Shown here: piece by piece, positions 36,701-48,200 of the stretch
How positions within the stretch are numbered: position 1 is the stretch's first letter
Layout: every line of letters starts with the position of its first letter
DNA from: Thunnus maccoyii
Lineage: Eukaryota > Chordata > Actinopteri > Scombriformes > Scombridae
Reading direction: 5' to 3'
DNA: 64,000 bases
Assembly (NCBI RefSeq): GCF_910596095.1
Contig: NC_056551.1
Coordinates: forward strand, 2,604,001-2,668,000
Program-made: the position numbers and the translations under genes
The notes under the pieces: generated by a model
The model's database searches: none
Told to the model about the DNA's origin: nothing
The model's input: only the letters and a program-made list of their open reading frames with translations

Positions 36701-39569
36701 AAGCCTCGTGTTGCTTTGAGACGTCACCTCTCTGCTGTGTTCAGGTGGCTATGGCGTCAGAGGATCCGACTGCATCTAGAGGGCACCGGAATCAATCCCA
36801 CCCCAGTGGACCTACACGAACAACAGCTGAGCCTGGAGCAGCACAACCAAGCCCACCGCATCACCACCATGGACAGCCACCGGAGTACGACTCCACCACC
36901 TGTGATGTGTACCTGTCCCAGTCCTTCTGTCTGTCTGTCTGTGTCCTCCTGTCTGCTCTCCTGTGCCGCTGACTGTTGCTTTAACACAATTTACATTTGT
37001 GGATTAGGATTAGATTGATTATATCGGGCTGAGATTGGGATCTAATCAGGAGTTTGTTTTTTTTATGTATCTGTATCTGCTTTTTTTGCTGTTTTTGTTC
37101 TCTAGCAGTTCTTGTACTAATTCAGTGACATTTCTCAGGGACAGGAACACTACACGAGAGCTTCTCCAAGCCTAGTCTCCTCCCCATCAGAAGCCTGAAT
37201 GAAATTTTCATCGGAGAATCTCTGTCCTCCAGGTACCTCTGTCATCCAAACTGACGTTCGTAACTCCATGGAATCATGGTGCACTTGTGTCTGTGTGCAT
37301 GCTGTAACCCCCCATTAATCCCAAGCACCCTTCACCACCACCCTGCTCGTGTTTCCAGCACTCATCAGGGGAATCTCTGTCCACCACAGGGTGAAGTTAA
37401 AATCCTTCAAACCCCATGTTAAACTCTTGCTCCATAGGGCTTCCTACTATGAGATCTCAGTGGATGACGGCCCTTGGGAAAAGCAGAAGAGTTCCGGACT
37501 CAGCATTTGCACAGGAACAGGATCCAAAGCCTGGTACAGATGAGTATACTCAAGTTTCAGCTTCACATCAAATGTTTAACTAGTGCCTCATCCATTCCTC
37601 AGCTACTGCATATTCAAGAAACTTAAGGTTTAAGTTGGTACAGAAGACTAAAAAAAAGGACTTAAAGGATAATTCTGGTTTATTTCAACCTGGTGTATTT
37701 CTTGTAAATGTGGCCATTGTGACTCTGTAGATCATGCCAACAGGCTGTATAGGCTGACACTGCACCTGCTGCACACACCTGAGCAACATACCAGTTTATT
37801 ATTCTCAGCCTTAGTAGTGGAGCTGAACATGTAAAGTTTGTCCTGAGAGTGGTGGTAGAGGAAATTCTTTAGGGTCATAAAAAGGGTTTACCACAGGAGC
37901 ATGAATATTCTCAGTAAATGTCATGGCAGTTTTCTCATTACATTTAAATATTTTCTGTTTCATAGACACTCCCTGAGCTTTCCTCTAGCCCATATGTAGC
38001 CTAGATTTCAGCTTTGCACACCAGAGATCTATCAAAGAGATTGCCACAAGACCATGGTCTTTATCTGAAGTTAATATGAAGCTTCAGCCGTCAAAATGAG
38101 TAAAATCAAGTAGATATCTTTCAATGTTATGGTTAAGTTTCTTCAAGTTATTAATACTACAGATGTAATCCCACCTCTGACCACAATGTGGGTTGCAATG
38201 GCAGAGTGGCGCTGTCCGTATTTCCACTTGTTGACTCCATGGGCAGAATAAGAAGCAGAAACAATGTTGTTTATAAGGCATTTTTATATATTTCTTGAGA
38301 ACCGCTCATCCAAACAACTTCACACTCGATACTGCACTTCCTTGAGTCCCCAGCAATACATCTGCCAGGTATGAAGTAGACTGGATGAATGGTTTTTGAG
38401 ATATGCGAAGGACACACATACAGACAGACAGACAAACAGTGATTCCAACACAAAAAGGGAATTTGATGCTAAAAAGACTGTAAATGTGACAGATATCCAC
38501 TTGATATGACTAACTCAGACTGCTGATGCCTCATATAAGCTTCAGATAAACTTTTAAATGCATTTTTGCACAAAATGTGTGGACACACTGTGGATTTTGG
38601 CCGCCATCACTTAAACTGAAAACACACTTTTAATAGCCAGTTTAAAAAGGAGGAATGATTACAGCAAGTAAAACCTTTTTCAGTGTAAATATGGGCACCT
38701 GACTGTTGTTTTCAGACAGATGTGAAAAATTGTGAACCTGTCCTTTAAACTGAGCCTCGACATCCTAATTGGAATGAAGCGCTGACTCTGCAGCCATATT
38801 TTCTAACATGACATCCCATGTGTTAAAGCCTGTATTGATGAGCTCACTGATGTTCTCTCTCTGTGTCCACAGGTCATATAATATCAACAAACTCACTGAA
38901 CAAGCTGTGGAGGAGGTTCTAAAAATTGGTACGTATGTACGCAGGTTTTGATGCTAAAATCTCTGTGAAACCAGAAATGAAGCATAAAGTAAAGCATGTT
39001 TATCTCCAGAAATGCCCCCTGATTTGTCTCACAACAACAAAACACGTCTTTTTATTTCAGGAAAGTCTCAAACAGGCCTTGATATCCCACTTAATCGTGA
39101 ATTTATTGAAAAAGGTGAGTTGATTATACTAATTACTGTTGACTTGTACATTATTGGGCGCTTCATTTTATGCGAGGATGGTGTTTTATCGGTGTGTATG
39201 TGTGTGTCCTCAGTTACTGATGAATACAACGAGTCCCTGGTGTTCAGTCCTGAGGACAGACGCTTGTTCTTCAGTGTCAGGGAGCCCATTGTCAACAGAG
39301 TGTTCTCCAGCGGCCGGCAGAGAGGCTTCGCCAGCAAGTCAGTGACTGCTCCTCCTGCTCAGGACGTAAGCTAAATACAAGCTGTAAAGACGTACCTTTC
39401 TGAGTTGTGTGTTGCCTCTGCTCCTTCAAGGGTTTGCGTTCGCTCGCGGTGCTGGGATGCCTGCATGGTGGTCGACGGCGGGACCTCATTCGAGTTCAAC
39501 GACGGCGCCATCGCAACAATCAGCATGAGTGACGAGGATCAGCTCCGCACTGTGGTTCTGGAAAACTGA
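33760..39569 (+). CDS. nadk2: Mitochondrial NAD kinase 2, 12 exons
   Basis: Phosphorylates NAD+ to NADP+ in the mitochondrial matrix. Coding exons: 33760-34014, 34137-34225, 34354-34442, 34778-34859, 35092-35175, 36745-36884 (end uncertain), 37139-37232, 37438-37533, 38873-38928, 39061-39114, 39214-39337, 39431-39569. Phases join throughout, giving about 433 residues (human 442). The N-terminus is Arg-rich and lacks acid residues for about 35 positions, fitting a presequence. TTRYEFEQQRYRYAGLSEEDLKQL matches human nearly exactly in shorter pieces. GGDGT, the NAD-kinase signature, forms across exons 3/4 (residues 144-148), followed by NTDPERSEGHLCLPV, GESLSSRASYYEISVDDGPW, CTGTGSKAW and VVDGGTSFEFNDGA. 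Met8 (33784) has the better start context and may be the real start. The exon 6/7 linker is diverged and its donor is ambiguous. Confidence 0.95.
38275..38450 (-). repeat. Dispersed repeat family C copy
   Basis: Reverse of the 54935 copy: 'cttgagaaccgctcatccaa', 'cactcgatactgcacttcct', 'ggtttttgagatatg', ending in a CAGA-type run at about 38420-38437. Confidence 0.65.
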
Positions 39570-40009
39570 CATGAGTGCGGAGCGCTCAAGACTCGACTGG
39601 TTTCTCTCAAGCCAACAGTGTTCAAAGGGATGTGGTTAAAGGGAAGTACCAGCTTTTAGCCTCCACAGGTGTTGAAGATTTTTATACCTGACAAAAAGGT
39701 ATCAATGTTACTTTTTTTTTTTTAATTGTGGATTGTGCATTTTTCCAAATCAATTATTTTTCTTTCTTATTAATCTCCATCCCACTATCCCCAGGATACA
39801 ACAGGTTATAATCAGCTCTGCAGATGCTATTAAGTGTCTTTCACTGCATCAAATCAACAGTGAATCTGTCAGCAGAGGCAGAAATGAAATATCAGGTATA
39901 AGGATGGCTTCTGTTAATAGAAAGCACATTCATTGTTGTAAATATGTTTCCTTTTCAGATTAGATTTTGGTCCAGTTTTGGTCGCAGCAGTGACTTCCGT
40001 CATTGTGTC

Positions 40010-40015
40010 AATAAA
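40010..40015 (+). terminator. nadk2 polyadenylation signal
   Basis: AATAAA 441 bp after the nadk2 stop, in 'tcaataaaatag'. It is directly followed by a TGA microsatellite (about 40023-40044). Confidence 0.6.
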
Positions 40016-40022
40016 ATAGCCT

Positions 40023-40044
40023 TGATGATGATGATGATGATGAT
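40023..40044 (+). repeat. (TGA)n microsatellite
   Basis: Seven tandem 'tga/gat' triplets just after the nadk2 poly(A) signal. Confidence 0.8.
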
Positions 40045-40194
40045 GCATGTCTCTTATGGGGTCAGATTGAAAACGGACAGAAGATTTTGATGTGCTTTCA
40101 CACCTGTCTGGCTATCAGTTCATGACTTTTAAAGAATAAGGCTGAGGTTATGCTATATTTTCTTATTGTCATTGTGTAAATTCCAGTGTCTCAG

Positions 40195-40253
40195 TCCATC
40201 TCTCAATACTGTCTGTGGCAGTTCCAGGCACATTGGTTTCTACTGATGGCATC

Positions 40254-40290
<37 letters not shown>

Positions 40291-40620
40291 AGCTCACAAA
40301 CATTTTTGAAAAAGGCTTGGTAATTTCCTAAAACAGCTGCTAACTGTAGTTATAAAAAATGTTAGTCAAATGGTAGAAAATACTACATTTAATGAGGACT
40401 GTGTTCAGCGGTGGATTAATGCATATTTGGTGCTCTAGTGAGTATTTCTGGCAGCAGGACGGTGTGTGTGGGATTGAGTGAAAATAAACTACAGTGTGTG
40501 TTCATGGTAAATGAAGGAACATGTCACCCAGTGCAACAGTGTGACTCATTGATGTGTTTTTAATAGTTTGTGGACAATAATGCAGCTCTATGGCACAGAA
40601 GAAGAAGATACACACACACA
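40195..40620 (+). repeat. Dispersed repeat family A copy with A31 tract
   Basis: Shares 'actgtctgtggca', 'ggtaatttcctaaaacagct', 'ggattaatgcatatttggtg' and 'ggcacagaagaagaaga' with the copies at 14515 and 48750. An uninterrupted run of 31 A at 40259-40289 sits inside it. Confidence 0.7.
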
Positions 40621-43600
40621 CAGTACTTGTTAGTAGATCAGTTCATTGACAATAAGAAAAATAGAATGTGACCAGTCTTATCTGATAAAGTCAGTCTTAT
40701 GTTTGCTGAAAGTATATAAAAGTATACATTTATATGGTGAACTGAAAGCACAGCAGCAGTTTGTTACAGCTTGTTTGTTGACTAAAGATATTTTTGGAAC
40801 ATAGCTTATATTTTTTCTAGCTTTTTGGGCCATTCAGGTGAGAAGTTGGAGGGGAAATTATCAAGTGCATTAAACACACAACTCCATGCTTAAAGGGGCT
40901 TTTTACTCCATTTTTTAGGTCAAAAGTCTGTCTCGAAACCCTCACGAGACAGAACAATTAGCTCGAGAAGTGCTACTGAAACAGCATGTGCCTGGAGAAG
41001 ACTAACAAGACAAAATAGTTTAAAGAGTAACTACACACCCAAATTCTGCTAGCTCCCTCCGTCCCAGCATATTTAAAAGATGCAGCAGAGGACTGCACAG
41101 GACAACCACTGCAGGGGTCGTGGCCTCATGGCTACGCAGTGTGTGTGACATGGGAGGTAAGGGGGAACACTGAATGACCGCAGCTCTCAGTGTAGCATGA
41201 ATAGATATAGAGCTGGTAGTCAGAGCTAACCAGCTATGAGCAGCTGCTGTCAGACTCTCTGTGTCCATGCTGGAAACACAGAGAGTCCGCTGGAGCTTTG
41301 ACAGTCACTAGAAGCACATTCATGGCCCTTTTGTAAAAGTTTCTGTGTGGCGTCTGTGTTGTAGCTGAGCTAGCGGCTCTATGAGAGGCTCTCCGGTGTG
41401 CGTCGGTCTGTGTCTGTGGGGGAGTGTCAGTCAGGGTTGCCAGGTCTGTGTGACAAAAGCAGCACAATGGCCAATCAAAACCAGCCTAATGCCAGAACTC
41501 AAAATATGCCTCTGCCAAACCATATACACTGCTTTTAAAGTCTAGCAGCATTGCTATCATTGCCAAATGTATTCTAATATCCATAAAGTAACACCATGAA
41601 TGTTTAATGTGCCAGTGTGTGTGTGTGTGTTTAGTGTATAGCACGTTGTGTGTGTGTGTGTGTGTGCGCGTGTGTGTGTGTACATGCTGATCTGGAGTCA
41701 GTTTGGTAGGATTTGGGTATAAATGAATAATTTCATTTCAAATGCAGATTTTTATTTATAGATAGTTATGTAATTTGCATTCAACCTGCAGCAACACATC
41801 AAAAGTAGCCCAATTCTACGGGACAACCATGGACCTGGAACCCTGGTGTCAATACATAGCTGTTAGCGTGTTAACGTTGGTTTTTTTTTTTTAATATTAA
41901 TTTCATGACGTCCCGAATGGTCAACTCTATGTCAGCATTGGCCTTGCAAGGTTCAGGGCTGACTTAAAACAGTAGATGGTGTGTTGAGCCATTTTCAGCC
42001 CATCAAATACTGATTTTTTTTTTATTGGTGTCAATGTCAATATTAACACCAGTGTTGATGTGTTTCATCACAGTACAATCATATAATTTAGTTTGCAGCT
42101 TAAAAAACACATTTCAGCATGCATTACCTCTTGAATATAAACTGATACAAATGATTTTTCACCAGTAAAGCCACTTGACACTACGACAACAACAAACAAT
42201 GCGGGTTGGTGATGATGAAATGATGAAGAGGACACAGTGAAGTAGTCGTAATGATTTTATGTATTTAATAAAAAATCAAGGTGGTCTCTTGTATAACACC
42301 GTAGAATATTGTTGGTGCACCTTGTAACACCTCACCGCCATGGACTCTGAACCAGGAGGTGTTTGTTCTTTTTGAAGACGAGTTTACATAATGATCAGGA
42401 AATTGTAATATGCAGTGTGCCAAAGGTGGAAAATACTGTGTCACTATGTTAGGATGTTTTGTTTTTGAATCAGATAAAGGGCTGTGGAAAAGAAGTGTGT
42501 GTGTGTGTGTGGTTATTTTAACTCATTACTGGTTCTTTGTTATCTACAGTACAGTGGATAGACATAATGAATAGTGTGAGATTTTGGGAAATGCGCTTAT
42601 TCACTTTCTCTTCAAGTCACATGAGAAGATCTTAACAACTTTGATATCTATATTTTAACACGACACGCAGAATTCGCTTTTACACAACTTTGCTAAATTC
42701 TACTAAATTCAAAGTGTCATCTATAGTTTATAGATACTCAGTTTTGTTATATACTGTATATATAATATATATATGTGAAATATCTTTATAAAGGTTGCCG
42801 GTCATGTGCACCAATCACCTGTATATTATACTGAAGTGAATTAACTGAATGAAGCCAACATGTTGACGTATGACAGCAGAAAAATCACAGGTGTAACTAA
42901 TAAAATGAATGATGGCTGAATTCCATTTAGCTGCTCCAGTTTCAGGACCCTGGTACTGGGACACTTGGATGGAGCCATTGTTAATGTTATTACACCTGAA
43001 CTTTTCCTTCACTCTAAAACATTAAATCATCACAATGATGCTTTATGAGTGGATTCAGTTAGCCATCATGCTAGGATTCAGTTAGCCATCATGCTAGGTA
43101 GGAAGTTTCATATAGATCAGTGGAAGTCAGTTTATGAGCAGTTAAATGTTCTAATAGCTTTAATTGTTGCTTTTGGCTTGTTAGTCTTTTAGTTTTTAGC
43201 CATGCCAGTGATGTGGCTCTAGGACTGGATTATTTGCCATGAAATTTTGTGTACATTCATGTTTCCACAAAGGATGAATCCTACTGATGTTTCATCTAGC
43301 TCCATCATCAAGTCAAAATGTCAGTTTACCAGGACTGTGGTTTATGACCAAATACCTGCAAAACCAACGATGTTCCCATCAGCCTCAGCTGTAGTTTGTG
43401 GTTAGTGCTAAGTAGCAAATGTTAGTATGCTAACATGCTAAACTCAAATGAACATGGTAAACATACCTGCTGAACATCAGTATATCATAACTGTCTTTGT
43501 TTGTGAGCTTGTTAGCATGCTGATATTCACACTTAGCTCAACCACTGTGCCAAAGTAGTTAAACATCATGTCATGTGTAATTCATTTTAAATGCAAATTG

Positions 43601-44549
43601 CTGTAAAGTATACATATCTATTTACATGTACATACATACTATGCACAGCCACAATCATTGCTACAACAAAAACTGACGACCCTTCAACGCAATCCATCAT
43701 AATACCTACTGTACACACACGAGACACAGATGTGGCTGAAAGCTATTAAGATTTTTTTCTGTCAAACTATCATTGCTAATGAACATGGTAAACATACCTG
43801 CTAGCTGACACTAACTTTCATATTCTATCTCATTTTGATAAATAACTAAAGTGTTACAGACAAACAAAGCTCAGACACAAAGAACTGTTTGTGTATTCAG
43901 TGGTTTACTTTAAAGACTCAGAAGGGAAAAATACAAAAAAGTACAAAATTCATGTTCCATAAAAGTTCAGTCTCTGACATCTGAATGAAATGGTAATATA
44001 GAGCACATCTGCACACAGACATGCAAACTGTGATAATGAGCTTGTAAAAAGCAACTGGTGTCCAGTTGGAGAGAAGTCAAATGCACACTGATGTCAACCT
44101 GGTCCAGTTATTACAGTAGTGAAGTAGTGTCTCTTTAGCAACAGTGTGGCTCAACAGAAACATCCACACCTGATCCAGATCCATCATTTCACATTAAAAC
44201 CTCTGCACTGATTCAAACTTTACACGAGGGCATTATTACAGCTGTCAACAGGACACATTACCATCTGATTACATTTTATAAAGAATGAACTGTCCTAAAC
44301 ATTTTTTAGACATCCTAAAACATCCATTGAGCTTTTCAACCATCTTTCCCTTACAAAATATTTTAAATTAACACATTATTTGAACCTAAAACAGATTCAA
44401 TAACCCATTAAAAAAAGTTTCTGTTAACACATTCCAACGAGAACTGGATTCAACATTCAAGTTTCCTATTTTTTTAAAAAAAGTATTACAATTCTCTACA
44501 AGCTTGCATGTTCAGTACTTAAGGTCCACTATGACCTTTGGTACCATTA
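40621..44549. other. Intergenic spacer between nadk2 and skp2 3' ends
   Basis: No exon recognised. Contents: GT microsatellites, a family B fragment at 42575-42660, a repeat shared with 29826-29930 at 42865-42999, a 23-bp tandem duplication at 43051-43096, and a 'tgctaacatgcta'-type dispersed repeat at about 43190-43560. Confidence 0.5.
41606..41681 (+). repeat. (GT)n microsatellites
   Basis: Two GT tracts within 41606-41681 separated by a short non-repetitive piece; a smaller GT tract lies near 42497-42512. Confidence 0.8.
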
Positions 44550-44557
44550 ATGCCAGC

Positions 44558-45096
44558 CAGGGCTGTGCGATATGACCATATATATTATGTATGGCAGAAA
44601 AACATCTTCCGCAGGGCACGGGGTGCAGGCGGGAAATTTGCATGAAGGCGACACGAACAAACATGGAGGAGAGTAAACGTAACACAGAACAGGAGAAGGC
44701 CTCTGGCCAGCCAAGACAAAACCAGGAGCTTGTACATAAATGCGGGGCTACTTCTGTCATATGGATGTAGTTTGGGTATGAAAAGTCTGACACGGACCAA
44801 ACAACTGCAACGTACTTTACAAATGATGCTGCAGATCGGTCTCCTAACCTGTTTTACATCTAGAATCATGCTCCAAGCTTCTAAATAAAAGGAGAAAAAT
44901 CATCAAATATGAGTAGGTACCTTTTATTTGTTGAGTGTATAATTCCAAATGTAATAAGAGGCCTTTCCATTTGGTCATTTGATATAAACTATTCATTGGA
45001 TTTACAGAAATGTGCTATAGTGTGATAGGTATTGTTATCTGGATATGATATTACCTATATTGAGATATGAGATTTTGGTCATATCGCACAGCCGTC
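44558..45096 (+). mobile_element. Internally deleted hAT transposon with BED zinc-finger remnant
   Basis: Left end CAGGGCTGTGCGATATGACC (44558) pairs with a right end whose reverse complement is GACGGCTGTGCGATATGACC (45096); 18 of 20 match. Flanks ATGCCAGC (44550-44557) and ATGCTAGC (45097-45104) form an 8-bp target duplication with one mismatch, the hAT signature. From an ATG at 44663 the forward frame encodes MEESKRNTEQEKASG, then CGATSVIWM, a TAG, FGYEKSDTDQ. This is the start of a hAT transposase with its BED-finger lead-in, in which the second conserved Trp has become a stop. The rest of the transposase is gone. It lies 160 bp beyond the skp2 stop. Confidence 0.85.
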
Positions 45097-45217
45097 ATGC
45101 TAGCTAACACTAAAAGCATCTTCTGTAGCAGCAAGAAACACTGAAACAAGGCTCCATCCCTGCACACCAGGCCAGACTCCCTGTGTGTCAAAATACTGCA
45201 GGATTAAACTAGCTCCA

Positions 45218-45222
<5 letters not shown>

Positions 45223-45252
<30 letters not shown>
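45223..45252 (-). repeat. T30 tract directly after the skp2 stop
   Basis: Thirty A on the plus strand, five bases beyond the skp2 stop codon. The skp2 mRNA would carry a long U run at the start of its 3' UTR. Confidence 0.85.
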
Positions 45253-45253
<1 letters not shown>

Positions 45254-45257
45254 ACGC

Positions 45258-48200
45258 TTACAACTTGATTCTCAGTCGACACGGTCTGTTCCACATGACG
45301 CGGTCACTGAAGCAGCCGACGAGCACGCTGGCGGGCGTGGGCCGGGCGATGCTGGAGAAAGGCCTGGAGTTGATGCTGATGCGAGGAGTTTCCTTCTTCA
45401 GAGCGGGCAGGTGGCTGTCCTGTACGAGGCCGTACACGTCCAGCAGGCACAGCATGGGGAACGTCTTCCCGAGGTCACTGCAACATAACTGCGGTTAGGT
45501 TTTCGCCACTCAAGGTAACAGCAGCAGCAGGGACAGCAGCGGCGACGAGGGGGTGGGGACTTACGTGAGGGCAGCGAGATGAATGTGATAGCAGCGACTC
45601 AAGGACAGATGCAGCAGATATTTCAGTTGTGCGAGGACAGGGAAGCAGTCAGCCATCAGCAGAGTGCTGTCACTGTAACACAGAGGAACCAGGGTCAATA
45701 CTGAGAGCTTCAACATGCATTCATTGATTGGTTGGTTTTGGCCACTTTGGGGGCAGCAAAACAATCAGAAAACAAAAACACTGATTTCCTTATCAAGTTG
45801 TTAAAAACAGCTGCTTATTCACACACATATAGTAGTCACAGAGCAACATTAGTGTTCAGTTAGAGTTGTATTTGTGTCCACTTAAATATGTCCAATATTC
45901 ACTCTTCTTTTAGTGCCGTTTTGTCTCAAACACCTGAGAAATATTCCCCTCTAGAGCTTCTAAATGCTCCACTATGTTCATCAGCTAGTAGCTAACTGTG
46001 TTTGCAGGTAGTGTACAGTGTGTTTCTATCAGAGCACTGAAATCAGCTGCCTGCTGCTGCTGGATATCAGGTTGATAGAGGGCAGGAAAATCAAATCAAT
46101 GAACTAAAAAGGCCTCGTCTCTACAAAATAAACAGCAACAGCTGTTGAGAGATTTGACTAAGAACTAAAATGTCAACCTCATGGTGGTGCTAGATGTAGC
46201 GTCATTTGTATACATCCTCTGTTTGTCAATCCATCAATGATATTTCACAACATGAGTGAAAACTTTGACCTGCTGGTGGCGCTAGAGAAACAGTCAGGAT
46301 TAGAGTCAGTGGGATTCATCCTCTGGGCACCATGAATGTGTGTTTACATTTTGATGGCGATCCATCCAATAGTTGTTAAGATATTTCTGTCTGGATCACA
46401 ATGGTGGACTGACATTGTTATCCCCAGCGCTTTGCTGCTAGCATAACTAAAAATGAGAGATATACAGCTACGGAGAGCATCTCCTCTCTCCGTCTATATT
46501 CTCTCTCTTGTCAAGAAGTGAAGGCGAGACATCTCCATCTCTCCCGGTGGCTGGCTGCAGTATAGATCATGAGACAAAAATACACAAATCCCAGTAGAGA
46601 AGATAGACAGTGCAGTACTTTAGTTAATCCACCGGTTCTATAGAACCAATTCCAACTCAGAGCGAACAAAATGCAAGAAGGCCGGCCGGTGTGTGCCAGC
46701 CTTCCCTCATGATGCAGAGTGGCCTCTCTCCCACCGCACCGCAAGCACCAAAACAAATACTTTTGGTTGCCATGGTGACAAATATTAGACATATAGACAT
46801 CATGGTGCTAATTTTTAGCTTCTATGAAATCTAAATTTATAAAGTGTAATGTTGTTGATTTCTAAAGCATCTCAGATACTCTCTGTGAAACAGAGTGAAG
46901 TGTAACACAATCTTACCTTAAATCTAGAGTCTGAATATGGGGGCATCTCGCCACCAGCACCTTCACATCTGTAGAGAGAAACAACACTTATGAGGACAAG
47001 ATGAATGTAGAGTAGCTCTGTTCACAACAGACAGCGACTGTAAACCCTCAGCCTCCGACACCTCTCACTCACCGTCCAGTGTGAGGCTCTCTCTGTAGCC
47101 GCTGAGGTTGAGGTGAGTAACGCTGGAGCTCACGTTACTGACAACGCTCTTCACATGATTATTGTTGAAGTCGCACCATGATATGTTCAGCTGCTCTATT
47201 CTGCACGGGAAAACACACACGCAGAGCATTAGTAAAATGTGCAGAGATGGAGGATGTAGAACACCAGCGACTGTTTGTTTTGACATGAAGAGAAGTGAGC
47301 AGCAGACCTGGAGCAGGATTTGAGCAGCTCACTCAGAGCGGGAGCAGAGAAGCCGGAGCAGCCGCTCAGGTTGAGCTGCAGCAGCTGTGGATTCTTAGCC
47401 AGAGAGCTGAGAGAGACAGAGGACAAAAGAAATCAAATAAGAAAAGAGGAGCATATAAAAACAGATCACTAGCATGCACACACCTGAAGTAGCAAACACA
47501 GTAACCCACAATGATGAGATTCAATCATTTACACGACCAGTTATACAAGTTACAGGTTGGCTACATACAGACAATTAGCTGTTAGCCTAACTAGTGTGCT
47601 GTGGTTGTGTCAAACATGCCGGTGGTGGTGATGGGAGACTGGACAGAGTAGATGAAAATATCTTTTTGTTCTGCACTTATTCTGTTTTGATAAAGTACTC
47701 TTACAGGCTTTTTACTCAAAGGTTTTTATTGCACTTACAGTAACATGTGTAGCTGTTGTCAACTCAAGTAAATGTTATCTTTTAACGTTATCTTTTTTTT
47801 TGGGTGTGTAGGAGTTGAGCCCAGCTCTCAAACATTGACACAGAACAGAGGAGAGGCACGGCCAGAAATGATGCCAAAACCCAGAGAAAGCCATCTCTCT
47901 TCTGGATTGGGAAAAAACATGACAGACGAATGTCTTAATCTTATTGTAAATTGGAAACGCAGTTGGTGAGATATAAACGGTGCAAGATAATGTTTATGTA
48001 GCCTAAATAAATAGCAAATCTATTTTCTTGATGTCTCCAATACTGAGAGCAGAACCGGTAACGTCAGAGCTCATCAATACTGTGGTCTTTAATAATTTAG
48101 TTTAATATTGGTTTGGGTCCATCCCTTGTTAAATCACTGTATGTGTTTGACAGTTGGTCATGGGGCTGAACCATTTCAGGAACATCTCTAGAGATTTTCT

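Noticed and set aside
37349-37543. ORF starting 37349 as an independent gene
   Set aside because: Its right half is nadk2 exon 8 (from 37438); the left part is intron read-through.
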